Below, one piece after another: positions 23,006 through 31,960 of a stretch of 36,362 bases of DNA. The notes under the pieces are model-generated. The model saw only the letters and a program-made list of their open reading frames with translations, searched no databases and was not told the DNA's origin. This DNA is from Gammaproteobacteria bacterium. Its GTDB lineage: Bacteria > Pseudomonadota > Gammaproteobacteria > UBA1113. Numbering within the stretch: position 1 is the first letter of the stretch; each line of letters starts with the position of its first letter. The stretch is taken from assembly GCA_009885895.1 (NCBI GenBank), contig VFJV01000092.1, positions 1 to 36,362 of the forward strand. Reading direction: 5' to 3'. The translations under genes and the position numbers were made by a program.

Positions 23006-23742
23006 CTCAAGTAAACATCAAACCTATAGGCTGCTAAGCTCAAAACAAAATTAGGTTTTTTATCTAACAGGCTACGCGCTTTAAGCGGTCTTTTTACCAC
23101 CACACGCCCCGGTTTTAAGTTTATAGCAACTGTCAATAACGCATCGGCATCTTCCTCAGGCCCAATTAAGGCCTGTAAATATTGCATTTCTTTTTTAACT
23201 TGCGCCTTGTGGCTATGGGCTTCAAACATGGGGTCTAAATAAATGGCATCGAAGGTTTCTTCCGTAGTCGCTAAAAAATCGCGACTGTCAGCGGCGATTA
23301 AAGTTACATGGTCGCGCCAGGGGGCATTACAGCGTGTTAAGGCATCCTTTAATAAAGCGACCATAATGGGAGAGCGCTCTATTAAAGTGACTCTAGCGCC
23401 TAAGGAGGTCAATAAACAGCCTTCGCGGCCTATTCCAGCCGTTGCATCGCAAATAGTGAGTTCTGGTTTTTTATGCAAGCCTACGGCACGCGCTAAGGGC
23501 TCTTTTGAAATACTGGCGCGCTGCAAACGTTGATAGAGTGCGCCGTGGTTGAAGTCCAAGTATAAGGGGCCTAAATTTAAATGCGTGGCCATTAAATTAA
23601 GCCCGTGGGTATTGTAATACAGATAAAAAGTCGGATCTTTACTTTTTTCGCTGTGTAAGGGTAAATTCAACTGTTGGGCTAATTGTTGCGCTTGATTATG
23701 AAAGTTGGGGGTGCTTAGAATGGCGTACACGATGGATCTCAT
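23002..23742 (-). CDS. rsmJ: 16S rRNA (guanine-N2) methyltransferase RsmJ
   Basis: RsmJ (YhiQ) methylates guanine 1516 of 16S rRNA in Escherichia coli. The 246-aa protein has the family core: GPLYLDFNHGALYQRLQRA, then a SAM-binding CDATAGIGREGCLLTSLGA, the acidic pair LIERSPIMVALL and the active-site-like YLDPMF. I chose ATG 23742; an upstream in-frame TTG at 23760 would add six residues without a ribosome site. The stop overlaps that of the pilin-like gene at 22220-23005. The two-hairpin repeat lies just upstream, between this gene and the lipoprotein gene. Confidence 0.93.
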   Translation of the reverse strand: MRSIVYAILSTPNFHNQAQQLAQQLNLPLHSEKSKDPTFYLYYNTHGLNLMATHLNLGPLYLDFNHGALYQRLQRASISKEPLARAVGLHKKPELTICDATAGIGREGCLLTSLGARVTLIERSPIMVALLKDALTRCNAPWRDHVTLIAADSRDFLATTEETFDAIYLDPMFEAHSHKAQVKKEMQYLQALIGPEEDADALLTVAINLKPGRVVVKRPLKARSLLDKKPNFVLSLAAYRFDVYLS

Positions 23743-23773
23743 TTCAGAAAAGAAGGTCAACGCGGTGATCTGT

Positions 23774-23832
23774 CGTAGGGGCGACCCCCCGTGGTCGCCC
23801 TTGTTGGGCAGGCACGGGGGCCTGCCCCTACG
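23774..23832. repeat. GC-rich two-hairpin palindromic repeat
   Basis: A 59-base element with inverted ends CGTAGGGGC/GCCCCTACG. Inside are two perfect 8-bp stems, GGGCGACC/GGTCGCCC and GGGCAGGC/GCCTGCCC, linked by TTGTT. It is far more GC-rich than its surroundings. Its form matches mobile palindromic repeats (REP/MITE-like) that I know in several unrelated bacteria; in this place it may also end transcription of the lipoprotein gene. Confidence 0.7.
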
Positions 23833-23853
23833 ATACCAGGTTTTGTGAGACTT

Positions 23854-24444
23854 CTAATTATTCGCCACCAACTTAGCATTTTGCACCGTATCTAACATAG
23901 TTTGTTTTAGAGGGCTAGTCAAAATATCTTGCACTGCAAAATATTGTAGCGAATAAACACCGCCCTGACCTCGCTCTATACGTCCCACCATGTGTTGACT
24001 TTCTTTACCGCCCTTACCGCAAGCCATGGTATCGGCTACATAAACGATTTGATCATCACTTTCACTTAAGGTTTGCCAATTGATTTTTTCGCATTGGCCC
24101 TTGGAAGATTCCTGCGCTTGATCCATTAAATTTTTAGGACTTTGCCCTTTAGCCGCGGCTTCGGTAATAAATTTGTCGGTAATATTTTGCTTCCAAGTAC
24201 CCATGTTTTGGTTGTTTGGGATCCAAATGAAGTTATTAACGGTATCGTTTTGCACCTTATAGCCTACTTTCCATACCTCTTGGTTAGGCAGGGTAAAATT
24301 CCAGCGTTGCGCCTGCAGCACATCGGCTTGGTGCGTACTTTTGCTGGTGCTCGGCGTCTTATAGGTAGGCTCATTTGAGCTGCAAGCACTGGTTAACAGC
24401 AGCGCGCCTAAGATAGTGCAAATACTAATAGTGGTCTTTTTCAT
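23854..24444 (-). CDS. Putative lipoprotein, unknown function
   Basis: This 196-aa protein has a lipoprotein signal, MKKTTISICTILGALLLTSA followed by the lipidated Cys (lipobox LTSAC). Ser and Asn follow the Cys, so outer-membrane sorting is likely by the usual +2 rule. The mature part has no domain I recognise. It includes a WKVGYKVQNDTVNNFIWIPN stretch and two later Cys (GQC, MAC), which could form a disulfide. GGGAG lies six bases before ATG 24444, and the longer frame to 24477 would spoil the signal peptide. It is monocistronic by spacing, with the GC-rich repeat 22 bases beyond its stop. Confidence 0.85.
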   Translation of the reverse strand: MKKTTISICTILGALLLTSACSSNEPTYKTPSTSKSTHQADVLQAQRWNFTLPNQEVWKVGYKVQNDTVNNFIWIPNNQNMGTWKQNITDKFITEAAAKGQSPKNLMDQAQESSKGQCEKINWQTLSESDDQIVYVADTMACGKGGKESQHMVGRIERGQGGVYSLQYFAVQDILTSPLKQTMLDTVQNAKLVANN

Positions 24445-24528
24445 TCGTTGCTCCCTGGTTTTGGTTATAAAATACACAGTTCTTGCGGCCTAAACGTGGC
24501 GCGCCCTATAGGCTAACAATAAAGGAAA

Positions 24529-24550
24529 TACCCCTAAAAAACAAGGGGTA
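24529..24550 (-). terminator. Possible terminator of the MFS operon
   Basis: TACCCC and GGGGTA pair around a loop of about 10 bases. On the minus strand the stem is followed by TTTCCTTTAT, a weak T-rich tail. It lies 29 bases past the stop of the gene at 24579-25910. Confidence 0.4.
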
Positions 24551-24551
24551 A

Positions 24552-24568
24552 TATACTCTTCGCATTTG
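24552..24568. repeat. Fragment of the TATACTC repeat
   Basis: TATACTCTTCGCATTTG matches the first 17 bases of the repeat at 1021-1147 exactly. Only this end is present here, next to the terminator-like hairpin. Confidence 0.45.
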
Positions 24569-24578
24569 GTTTTTGACT

Positions 24579-25910
24579 TTACATCTTTGGGTCACAGGGT
24601 TTAGCCCCTTCCTTAATAAAAAAGGTAATGGCAAAACTAATACCCAAAGGAATACCCAATAAAAATAACGGCATCAATAGCTCATTGCTAAACTGAAAAT
24701 GTCCCATCAGTAGTTTGACGATTTGCCCGAAGACCAAGGGAAATAAAAATCCCCCAAAGCCAATGATCGTATTGACCAATGCAAAAATGCTGCCATGACT
24801 GTCTATGGGATAACAACACCTCGCAATTGAAAAAGACAATAACATAGAAGAAACAAAGAACCCCAATAAAAAATAAATTAGAACAAGAAAGCCGGTGGAA
24901 AGTGAAGCCATAGAGGCCAATGGGATCGATAGAAAGAAAATTAAGGTCATAAGAGCGCACCACCGCATCCAAATACTTTGCTTAGGAAACCAATTTGAAA
25001 TAATGCCATGCAAAGGTGCACCCACCCCAACGCCTATAAAGATAAACAGGGTGATGTGCGTGGCTTGTTGTGCACTCATGTGCATTGATTTTTTTAAAAA
25101 AATAACATCGTATAATTCGGCAAACGTATTCATAACGGTTCCAACCATAATCGCTGCATAAATCGCGAGCAGCCAAATGTTTTTATCTCGGATAAGGCTT
25201 AAGAAATCCCCCTTTTTCTTGTGATTTTCTGATGTTAGCGTTGCAAAAGACAGGGACGTGCTGGCTAATCCGGGCGTATTCTTTAATAAGAAGAGAATAA
25301 TGATACTCCAAAATACCCCAAATAAGGCAATATTAAACAGTGCCAACTGCCAGCCGCTGATTTCTATTAAGTGATTAATAAAGACTTGTCCGGTTAAGCC
25401 GCCTAATACACCTATAGACTGCGTAATACCTACAAACAAAGAAAAATATTTTAGCGGAAACCAAATTGAAATTGTCTTTAAAGCACCTATAAAAGCAAAA
25501 GCCGAACCTATGGCAATTAAAACACGGCCTATAATAATGGTGCTGACAAAAGGCGCTAACATACAGAACAAACCCAAACTAACGGTTAAGCACGACCAAC
25601 CCAAAGCCTGTTTAACGCCGTATTTGTCTATTAAGTAGCCTGCGGGAATTTGTGAGAGTGCATAAACAGGAAAATAGATACTCATGATCGTTGCAATATC
25701 GATGTAATTCACACCAATACTGTTAGAAATGGGCTCGATTAAAACGCTAGGCACCGTGTGCTGTAGATAATCTAAGCCGTAAAATACAGCCGCTATCCCC
25801 CACATAAACAGGCTTATGGTCATGAGACTATTTTTGTTTTCTTTTAAATTGCGTTCCACTCGTGTTTCCTCGTTACTCCGTATCGCCCTGGACTGCGTCT
25901 CTAAGCTCAT
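24579..25910 (-). CDS. MFS transporter, substrate unknown
   Basis: This 443-aa protein has about 12 hydrophobic segments and a hydrophilic N-terminal tail of some 30 residues. The segment QIPAGYLIDKYGVKQALG is the MFS loop motif after helix 2. It resembles MFS permeases common in Legionellales that import metabolites or amino acids, but the substrate cannot be read from the sequence. ATG 25910 lies within the end of the preceding symporter gene (38-base overlap) with AAGG six bases upstream, so translation is probably coupled. It is last in the hemW / peptidase / symporter / MFS run. Confidence 0.88.
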   Translation of the reverse strand: MSLETQSRAIRSNEETRVERNLKENKNSLMTISLFMWGIAAVFYGLDYLQHTVPSVLIEPISNSIGVNYIDIATIMSIYFPVYALSQIPAGYLIDKYGVKQALGWSCLTVSLGLFCMLAPFVSTIIIGRVLIAIGSAFAFIGALKTISIWFPLKYFSLFVGITQSIGVLGGLTGQVFINHLIEISGWQLALFNIALFGVFWSIIILFLLKNTPGLASTSLSFATLTSENHKKKGDFLSLIRDKNIWLLAIYAAIMVGTVMNTFAELYDVIFLKKSMHMSAQQATHITLFIFIGVGVGAPLHGIISNWFPKQSIWMRWCALMTLIFFLSIPLASMASLSTGFLVLIYFLLGFFVSSMLLSFSIARCCYPIDSHGSIFALVNTIIGFGGFLFPLVFGQIVKLLMGHFQFSNELLMPLFLLGIPLGISFAITFFIKEGAKPCDPKM

Positions 25911-27162
25911 TGCGCGCGCCTTTTTCCACGGATGGGGAAAAGGCTTTATTCCCCTCGCTCTTAGCGACTATGGTTGTTGCAAATAAATCGCCTATGACGT
26001 TGGTAATGGTCTGCGCCATATCATTCAAACGGTCTACACCCGCAATCAACGGTAGCGCGCCTAAGGGTATCCCTACTGACCCCATCACCGCGCCCATCAC
26101 AATCAATGCCGAACCCGGAACAGCCGCAGCACCCATCGCTGTAAACACAATGGTTATGATGATGGTGCAGTATTGTGTTATCCCCAGGTGTATGCCGTAT
26201 AAGTTCGCCGCAAAAATAGTTGCCGTGGCAAGGTAAATCGACAATCCATTTAAATTAAAGGTGGTTCCTAAGGGCAGTAAAAATCCCGACAGGGTTTTAG
26301 AGATCTTTAGATTTTCTTCCGCACATTTTAAAGTGACCGGCAAGGTGGCAGCAGAACTGGAGGTGGTAAACGATAGAATCATTGCCTGGCCAATTGCCTT
26401 TAAAAATTTGATGGGGTTAATGCCATTGGCGAATAAAATAGCGCCGTACACCAAAATGATCTGCAACGCGCAACCCACGTAAACCGTAATAACAAACTTA
26501 ACCAAAGGCAATAAAACTATAATGCCATAACGCCCAAACACATAGGCAATTAAAGCGTACACCCCATAAGGCGAGAAACTGATTATAATATGAGAAAATT
26601 TAAACACCACTTTTGAAAAAGATTTAAACAACGCTTCCACCGGTTTTGCAGCTTCTCCCGTTAAACGTATAGACAAGCCTAACAACACTGCAAAAATTAA
26701 AATTTGTATCACATTGTTTTCAACAAACGCCGCAACGGGACTAATGGGGATGAAACTCACCAATACTTCACTGGCCGTGGGTACGTGCTGTACCAAAGTA
26801 GCGGCCGTACTTAAATGCAATTGCATACCTTGGCCTGGACCTATTGTTATCGCGCACAACACCCCTATGGTAGCGGCCAGGATCATACTCAGCGCATAAA
26901 GGCTCAGGGCTTTTAGCACCAATCGCCGCATTTGGGTCAATTGGTCCAGCGACATAACCGCACACACGATGGCGGTGAAGACTACCGGCACCACCAGCAT
27001 TTGAATGGCATGTATAAACATTAAGCCTACGACTTGTATAGGTTCGACATGGTGCCCACCTATAAGGCCCGTGGCCATGCCTAACACCAAGGCAATTAAA
27101 ATTTGCCCCCATAAAGGCAGACGAAACCAACCCCGTAAAGGACGTAATAGTGCACCCATCAT
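25873..27162 (-). CDS. Dicarboxylate/amino acid:cation symporter (DAACS, GltP/DctA family)
   Basis: A 429-aa inner-membrane importer of acidic amino acids or C4-dicarboxylates driven by sodium or protons. Family signatures are the Ser-rich hairpin SFTTSSSAATLP, then GFLLPLGTTFNLNGLSIY (the 'N-(M/L)-x-G' motif of the transport core) and, near the C-terminus, an Asp/Asn-containing helix (AGVDRLNDMAQTITNVIGD). AAGGAG lies six bases before ATG 27162, which decides the start; an earlier ATG at 27180 overlaps the preceding stop and lacks a site. Acidic amino acids are a main carbon source for several Legionellales, which would fit, but the exact substrate is open. Confidence 0.93.
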   Translation of the reverse strand: MMGALLRPLRGWFRLPLWGQILIALVLGMATGLIGGHHVEPIQVVGLMFIHAIQMLVVPVVFTAIVCAVMSLDQLTQMRRLVLKALSLYALSMILAATIGVLCAITIGPGQGMQLHLSTAATLVQHVPTASEVLVSFIPISPVAAFVENNVIQILIFAVLLGLSIRLTGEAAKPVEALFKSFSKVVFKFSHIIISFSPYGVYALIAYVFGRYGIIVLLPLVKFVITVYVGCALQIILVYGAILFANGINPIKFLKAIGQAMILSFTTSSSAATLPVTLKCAEENLKISKTLSGFLLPLGTTFNLNGLSIYLATATIFAANLYGIHLGITQYCTIIITIVFTAMGAAAVPGSALIVMGAVMGSVGIPLGALPLIAGVDRLNDMAQTITNVIGDLFATTIVAKSEGNKAFSPSVEKGARNELRDAVQGDTE

Positions 27163-27179
27163 GTTAAACTCCTTATTCA

Positions 27180-27821
27180 TTACAAACCAGCGATGCTGGA
27201 AACCACATTCAATACTAATCTTAATAATGGCGATAATATTGCAGACAATACATTGGTTAACAATAATGCCATTAAAATCATAAAACCGTAACGCTCTAGT
27301 TTATTGTAATGGTACGCTGCACGTGGGTTCAATAAACTGCTAAGAACCCGGCTGCCATCTAGAGGAGGCAAAGGTAATAAATTTAACACCATTAAGGCTG
27401 CGTTGATCATAACGCCCGTTTTTGCCATAATCAGCCAATGGCTAGCCACAGAATGGCTTAACGCAAATTTCAAACAAAAAGCCCAAAACAAAGCCATCAA
27501 AAAATTAGACAATGGCCCCATGACGGCGACTAAAGCCATGTCGCGTCTAGGATGACCTAAATTCCGCCAATCTACTGGCACGGGTTTCGCCCAACCAAAA
27601 AGAAAAGGAGCCTGCATTAAAATAAGCAGTCCAGGCAAAAGAAGCGTCCCTATGAGATCGACGTGTTTAATTGGATTCAACGTTAATCTGCCCGCAAATT
27701 TCGCCGTGGTATCACCACAGCGCAAAGCCATCCATCCGTGTGACACCTCGTGCACCGTAATGGCAAACAAAATGGGTATGCCCATAAAGATAATTTTTTC
27801 TAAAATATTCACACTATCCAC
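27180..27821 (-). CDS. Site-2 protease family (M50) zinc metalloprotease
   Basis: This 213-aa membrane protein of the M50B type has the zinc motif HEVSH (HExxH, residues 24-28) in the first helix, NPIKHVD after it, and the third ligand region NLLPLPPLDGSRVL near residue 135. Four to six hydrophobic segments are visible. Such small YwhC-like proteases cut within or near the membrane; targets are unknown. The start is GTG 27821, with GGAG about nine bases upstream, inside the end of hemW. It sits six bases after hemW and its stop touches the next frame, so it is part of that operon. Confidence 0.92.
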   Translation of the reverse strand: MDSVNILEKIIFMGIPILFAITVHEVSHGWMALRCGDTTAKFAGRLTLNPIKHVDLIGTLLLPGLLILMQAPFLFGWAKPVPVDWRNLGHPRRDMALVAVMGPLSNFLMALFWAFCLKFALSHSVASHWLIMAKTGVMINAALMVLNLLPLPPLDGSRVLSSLLNPRAAYHYNKLERYGFMILMALLLTNVLSAILSPLLRLVLNVVSSIAGL

Positions 27822-27827
27822 GTTTTT

Positions 27828-28961
27828 TTACTCCACCAAAAATGCGCTGATGGCGTCATTGGTAAAATATTTCCCCATCGTTGTTAAATAGAAATAATCT
27901 GCGTTGTATTCCATTAATCCTTTACGCACTAGATCGTCGCAATAAGCAAACACCGCCTGCTTCTGCCAGCCACTGCGCTGCTCTAACAAACGCCAAGTAA
28001 CTTTGTCTTGCAAGCGCAGGGCATTCAACATAAATTCAAATAAAGCTTCTTTTTGTGTTACCACCTTTTCTTCTTGCATAAACCCGGCACCTTCTAAATA
28101 ATGCTTAGGATGTTTTTTCTTAGCCGTGCGCACAATAGTACCATCTTTCAAGGTGATTTTACCATGCGCTCCCGCGCCTATGCCTATATAATCACCATAT
28201 TCCCAATAATTGACATTATGGCGACAGTAATCTTGATTTTGACTATAAGCCGATATTTCATAACGCTGAAATCCTTGCGCACTTAAATAGGCGTCTCCTT
28301 TTTCGGCAATCAAGATAAGATCGTCTTCTGCGGGCAACGGTGGCGGTGTACGATAAAAAGGAGTATTCGGCTCTAAGGTGAGTTGGTACCATGACAAATG
28401 CGTAGGCTGTGTGTGACAGGCTTGTTGTAAATCGTACAGTGCATCGTTTAGTGTTTGTTGCGGTAAGCCATGCATCAAATCCAAATTAATGCGCGTAAAT
28501 CCCGCTTGTTTCGCGTATTGCATTGCCTCATAAATAGCCTCTGGGCCATGAATACGCCCCAAAGCACGTAACTTATCGGCCTGAAAACTTTGCGCGCCTA
28601 TAGACAATCGATTAATGCCTGCACCGCGCAAGGCCTCGAGGGTGTCTTTCCCTAAGGTTCCAGGATTGGCTTCTAAGGTGATCTCCACGTCTTTTTTTAA
28701 AGGCACGCTTTTTGCAATACACCCTAACAACTGACTCAGGCTATAGGCCGAAAATAAGCTAGGCGTACCGCCGCCACAAAATATTGTGCTAATTTCACGA
28801 TCCCCCACCCATTTCAAATCTTGCTGCCAATCCGCCATAAGTGCTTGAATATACTGCTCTTCAGGCATCGTATCGCGCAATGCGTGCGAGTTAAAGTCGC
28901 AATAGGGGCATTTTTGTACACACCAAGGAAAATGAATGTAGAGGGCTAAGGGTATCTGCAT
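27828..28961 (-). CDS. hemW: HemW, radical SAM heme chaperone
   Basis: HemW (formerly HemN-like) is a radical SAM protein that binds and transfers heme; it is related to but distinct from the oxygen-independent coproporphyrinogen oxidase. The 377-aa protein has the CxxxCxxC iron-sulfur site (Cys14, Cys18, Cys21) within HFPWCVQKCPYCDFNSH; the CDFNSH ending is typical of HemW. GGGTPSLFS and EANPGTL follow as SAM-binding parts, with a C-terminal HemN domain. The usual partner rdgB/rph genes are not adjacent. It heads a four-gene minus-strand run with the M50 peptidase and two transporters. Confidence 0.93.
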   Translation of the reverse strand: MQIPLALYIHFPWCVQKCPYCDFNSHALRDTMPEEQYIQALMADWQQDLKWVGDREISTIFCGGGTPSLFSAYSLSQLLGCIAKSVPLKKDVEITLEANPGTLGKDTLEALRGAGINRLSIGAQSFQADKLRALGRIHGPEAIYEAMQYAKQAGFTRINLDLMHGLPQQTLNDALYDLQQACHTQPTHLSWYQLTLEPNTPFYRTPPPLPAEDDLILIAEKGDAYLSAQGFQRYEISAYSQNQDYCRHNVNYWEYGDYIGIGAGAHGKITLKDGTIVRTAKKKHPKHYLEGAGFMQEEKVVTQKEALFEFMLNALRLQDKVTWRLLEQRSGWQKQAVFAYCDDLVRKGLMEYNADYFYLTTMGKYFTNDAISAFLVE

Positions 28962-29033
28962 AGAGGCATTGCCAAAACGTAATAATAAGTTATTTTACCA
29001 CAACAAGGGGATCAATTGTATTGTTTAGGTATC

Positions 29034-30029
29034 TTAAAAAGGTTGAATGATCTCCACTTCTGCAAAGTGTTGCAAAATGTTTTCAGTGTCTTTTTCTAAA
29101 AACAAGAGTTTCAAATTAGGTCCCGCATCTTGAGTGAAATAAACGTCCACATTGTCCTTTCGCAGTTGCCACACGTGTTGCATCCACGCCGTTGTTTGCG
29201 GCGTACTATAAAGAATAGACGGTGTAGCCGTTAGCATAGTGGCATGCATGGCCAACGCGTTGCGCTCGCTCGTTTGTCCTAAGGTTGAAAAATCTTTTTC
29301 TACTAGGGCCTTTTTTATCTGGGTTAAATCGATGCTGACTTGCTGTGGCCATAAAGCATAAAACCCGGATGTTTCTTTGGTCAGGGCCATAGCGTCTCGT
29401 GAAGAAATACTTTTTTTCTCGCTAGAGGCTAACAATAACCCTATACGTAATTGTGGCCAAATACACGTTAATGGCAACCCTAGACTATCCATCCCATCGT
29501 CACGCGCCCCCATTTGCCATTCTACAAACCCACTCCACAAAGATCTACAGGCACTACCGCTGCCTAAGCGCGCAAGTATAGATAAATCGCTGTCGTTCAG
29601 CTGCCAACCATATAATGCATTTAACCCTTTTACCACCGATGCAAAACCACTGGCGGATGAGGCCAAGCCTGCAGCAATAGGAACGGTGCTATTGATGTTA
29701 ATATCTAATCGCGGTGTAGAGGAGGTTCGAAACAAATTGATAAATGAAAATAACCGCTGATAAAAATCATCCTGATCGTTAACGACGGTTCTATTTAACA
29801 TTAAGCGATCTAATTTCTCATCCAATACTTCAAACGCAAAATGACTGCCCTTTTGTGCAAGACCAATCGATAAGCTTGACGTCATGGGTAAATTTAAAGT
29901 GCGGTTTCTTTTTCCCCAATATTTACATAAGGCAATATTAGCCGGCGCATAGACAGTGCCCTTTTCCAGCTGTATTTGTTTTGATTTTCCAGAAAGAATT
30001 TGGTCGATAACATATTCTTTAGAGTACAA
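29034..30029 (-). CDS. mvaD: Diphosphomevalonate decarboxylase
   Basis: It converts mevalonate 5-diphosphate to isopentenyl diphosphate with ATP. The 331-aa protein has the family motif APANIALCKYWGKRN near residue 28, the GHMP loop AAGLASSASGFA, then GSGSACRSLWSGFVEW and, near the end, TQDAGPNLKLL. The start is TTG 30029: GGGAG stands six bases upstream, and the first residues (MYSKEYVIDQIL) overlap the end of the preceding kinase gene by 11 bases. It is the last gene of the mevalonate operon. Confidence 0.95.
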   Translation of the reverse strand: MYSKEYVIDQILSGKSKQIQLEKGTVYAPANIALCKYWGKRNRTLNLPMTSSLSIGLAQKGSHFAFEVLDEKLDRLMLNRTVVNDQDDFYQRLFSFINLFRTSSTPRLDININSTVPIAAGLASSASGFASVVKGLNALYGWQLNDSDLSILARLGSGSACRSLWSGFVEWQMGARDDGMDSLGLPLTCIWPQLRIGLLLASSEKKSISSRDAMALTKETSGFYALWPQQVSIDLTQIKKALVEKDFSTLGQTSERNALAMHATMLTATPSILYSTPQTTAWMQHVWQLRKDNVDVYFTQDAGPNLKLLFLEKDTENILQHFAEVEIIQPF

Positions 30030-30969
30030 GGCTAACTCCCGTGTTGCTGATGCTTAAGGGAATGTGGCGTGCTTTAGGATGTAATGCGGTTATCTCTTCC
30101 TGGCGAAGGTCTTGCCAATTGCCGCCCAAGGCTAATAAACAATCGCCTAGCCCTGAACCTGATATTTTCACGGCCTCTACTGCCACACGCGTTTTTAGCC
30201 ACTGCATTAAGTGTTCACAATGGGGGTCGCTGACTTCTAATGCTTTTTGTAATCCTTGGTGTGTCTGCATGCACTGCGCCAATAAACCCCTATCTTCTTT
30301 TTGCCATGCGGTATAAGCCAATTGTACGGTCTGCCCTATGGCGCGATACAATGCGGTTAATTCATTCTCGGCAGAGCGGAATGTGTTGCGTACTTGTTGC
30401 AGCACTATATCCGTTGCTGTTTTATAGCCGCAATACAATAAATGCAGATCGGATCGTGGCGTTAGGATTATGTGTTGTTGTGTTTGAGGCAAATAGTACA
30501 AAGCACCACCGTGTAGGCTGGCTAAAGCATCCATGCCCGAGCCTTGACCTTGCAGCGTACGGATAACATTACAAGCACTAGAAAAAATATCGTCTTGAAG
30601 GTTAAACATCTGTTTTAGCGCGGTCAATATCGCAACGGTGACGGCGGCAGAACTGCCTAAACCCAGAGTGGGGTCTATTTCTGAATGGATGTGCATTCTC
30701 AGTCCACAGGGAATATTTTGTTTTTGTTGCATTAAACACGCTAAAACAAAAGTGTAGGGCTGTGCTATCTTAAGCTCTTTTAATGTGCTTGTATAAGGGG
30801 GGAAAATATTAGAAGCAATCTCAAGGAGATCATCGGAGCGTTTTTCTAGCGTTACCGTAAGGTATTGGGCTATAGCAGCCGCCATGGCGGCTTCGCCGGC
30901 TAAGACAGCATGCTCGCCAAAAAGCATAACGCTGCCCGGAGCGCGCACTTTAACCCAATCGCAGGCCAT
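30019..30969 (-). CDS. GHMP kinase, probable phosphomevalonate or second mevalonate kinase
   Basis: This 316-aa protein has the three GHMP motifs: APGSVMLFGEHAVLAGE near the N-terminus, the phosphate loop DPTLGLGSSAAVTVAIL, and the C-terminal KISGSGLGDCLLAL. It shares the operon with another GHMP kinase, HMG-CoA reductase and mvaD. The pathway needs two kinases, so one gene should act on mevalonate and the other on phosphomevalonate. The APGSVMLFGEHAVL form resembles bacterial mevalonate kinases, so which of the two is the phosphomevalonate kinase is not settled by sequence. ATG 30969 is preferred because AGG stands about eight bases upstream; GTG 30978 and ATG 30975 are alternatives. It overlaps the end of the upstream kinase gene. 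Confidence 0.85.
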   Translation of the reverse strand: MACDWVKVRAPGSVMLFGEHAVLAGEAAMAAAIAQYLTVTLEKRSDDLLEIASNIFPPYTSTLKELKIAQPYTFVLACLMQQKQNIPCGLRMHIHSEIDPTLGLGSSAAVTVAILTALKQMFNLQDDIFSSACNVIRTLQGQGSGMDALASLHGGALYYLPQTQQHIILTPRSDLHLLYCGYKTATDIVLQQVRNTFRSAENELTALYRAIGQTVQLAYTAWQKEDRGLLAQCMQTHQGLQKALEVSDPHCEHLMQWLKTRVAVEAVKISGSGLGDCLLALGGNWQDLRQEEITALHPKARHIPLSISNTGVSLVL

Positions 30970-31960
30970 CTGCATCACCTATTATTTTTTCTGCCGTATA
31001 CCCAAAATGTTGGCACCAGGGTGTAGGATCGTCTTTACTGGCAATGAGCACAATACCGCCTTTATCGCCGCGTATACTACCCGCGCCGCATATTTTTGCA
31101 GCAATGTCCTTGCTTTCTAAATAGCGTATAAACGCTTGTACCGATGTAGGAACCACGCCCAATGCTACTAATAAAGCATGGTTTGTACGAAGCGCTATTT
31201 GAAAATCAGAAAAACGGCTCTGAACCACGGCCATTTTAACTGCCGCCGTGACAGCCCCTATTTCTGCCGCAAGCGTTGTCTTTTCAAATAATTGCTGAGT
31301 GTGCATGACGCATTCACCTGTAGAACTCTCGGGGCTGCCGGTATTGACCATATACAAGGGCCATTCGGGTATGGTCATTGTATTAAACTGTCCATTATGA
31401 TATTCCAGCGCACCCCCTTGCAACGATACGCGTAGGTCCAACCCACTAGAATAACCATGTTGCAGATTTTCAGTTTCCAACGCCAACTCAAATAAATTTT
31501 CTTTATCGATGATTTCTTTAAAATGATGCGCTAAAGCAAACTTAAGCGCTAAGATCATGGCGGCCGATGAGCCCATTCCACAGCCCATCGGTATAGTGGA
31601 TTGCGTTTTTAATTGTAGTCCTTCATCAGAAAAACGATTGAAGCGCTCCATAAAATTACTGAGGGCAAAATGGGATAATTCATGTGGCAGCTTTAACACA
31701 TCTTTAATGCCGCGTTCACCGCGCAAAAACAAATGATAATCTTCCGCTAGACGTGCTTTAAGACGCTTTAAAGCTTTAACCGTGGTGTCTTTATGGTGTT
31801 TTAAATTCAATAAATCAAATACCACCGTAGCAGGGGTGTTGTGACGGACTACTGAAGCTCTAGCATAGCGATCTACGGCAAGGGCTAATGCGGGTTGGCC
31901 GCAAACAACGGAATGCTCTCCGGACAAAATAATTTTTCCTGGCGCAATGGCCGTCGTCAT
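30950..31960 (-). CDS. mvk: GHMP kinase, probable mevalonate kinase
   Basis: It should phosphorylate mevalonate with ATP at the start of the lower mevalonate pathway. The 336-aa protein opens with APGKIILSGEHSVVCGQPAL, as in classical mevalonate kinases, and has the phosphate loop IPMGCGMGSSAAMIL. Motif 3, KICGAGSIRGDKGGIVLIA, is unusual: the normally compact Gly-rich turn carries an extra charged insert. It overlaps mvaA by four bases (ATGA) and the next kinase gene by about 20. Assignment between mevalonate and phosphomevalonate kinase is by likeness of motif 1 only. Confidence 0.85.
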   Translation of the reverse strand: MTTAIAPGKIILSGEHSVVCGQPALALAVDRYARASVVRHNTPATVVFDLLNLKHHKDTTVKALKRLKARLAEDYHLFLRGERGIKDVLKLPHELSHFALSNFMERFNRFSDEGLQLKTQSTIPMGCGMGSSAAMILALKFALAHHFKEIIDKENLFELALETENLQHGYSSGLDLRVSLQGGALEYHNGQFNTMTIPEWPLYMVNTGSPESSTGECVMHTQQLFEKTTLAAEIGAVTAAVKMAVVQSRFSDFQIALRTNHALLVALGVVPTSVQAFIRYLESKDIAAKICGAGSIRGDKGGIVLIASKDDPTPWCQHFGYTAEKIIGDADGLRLG

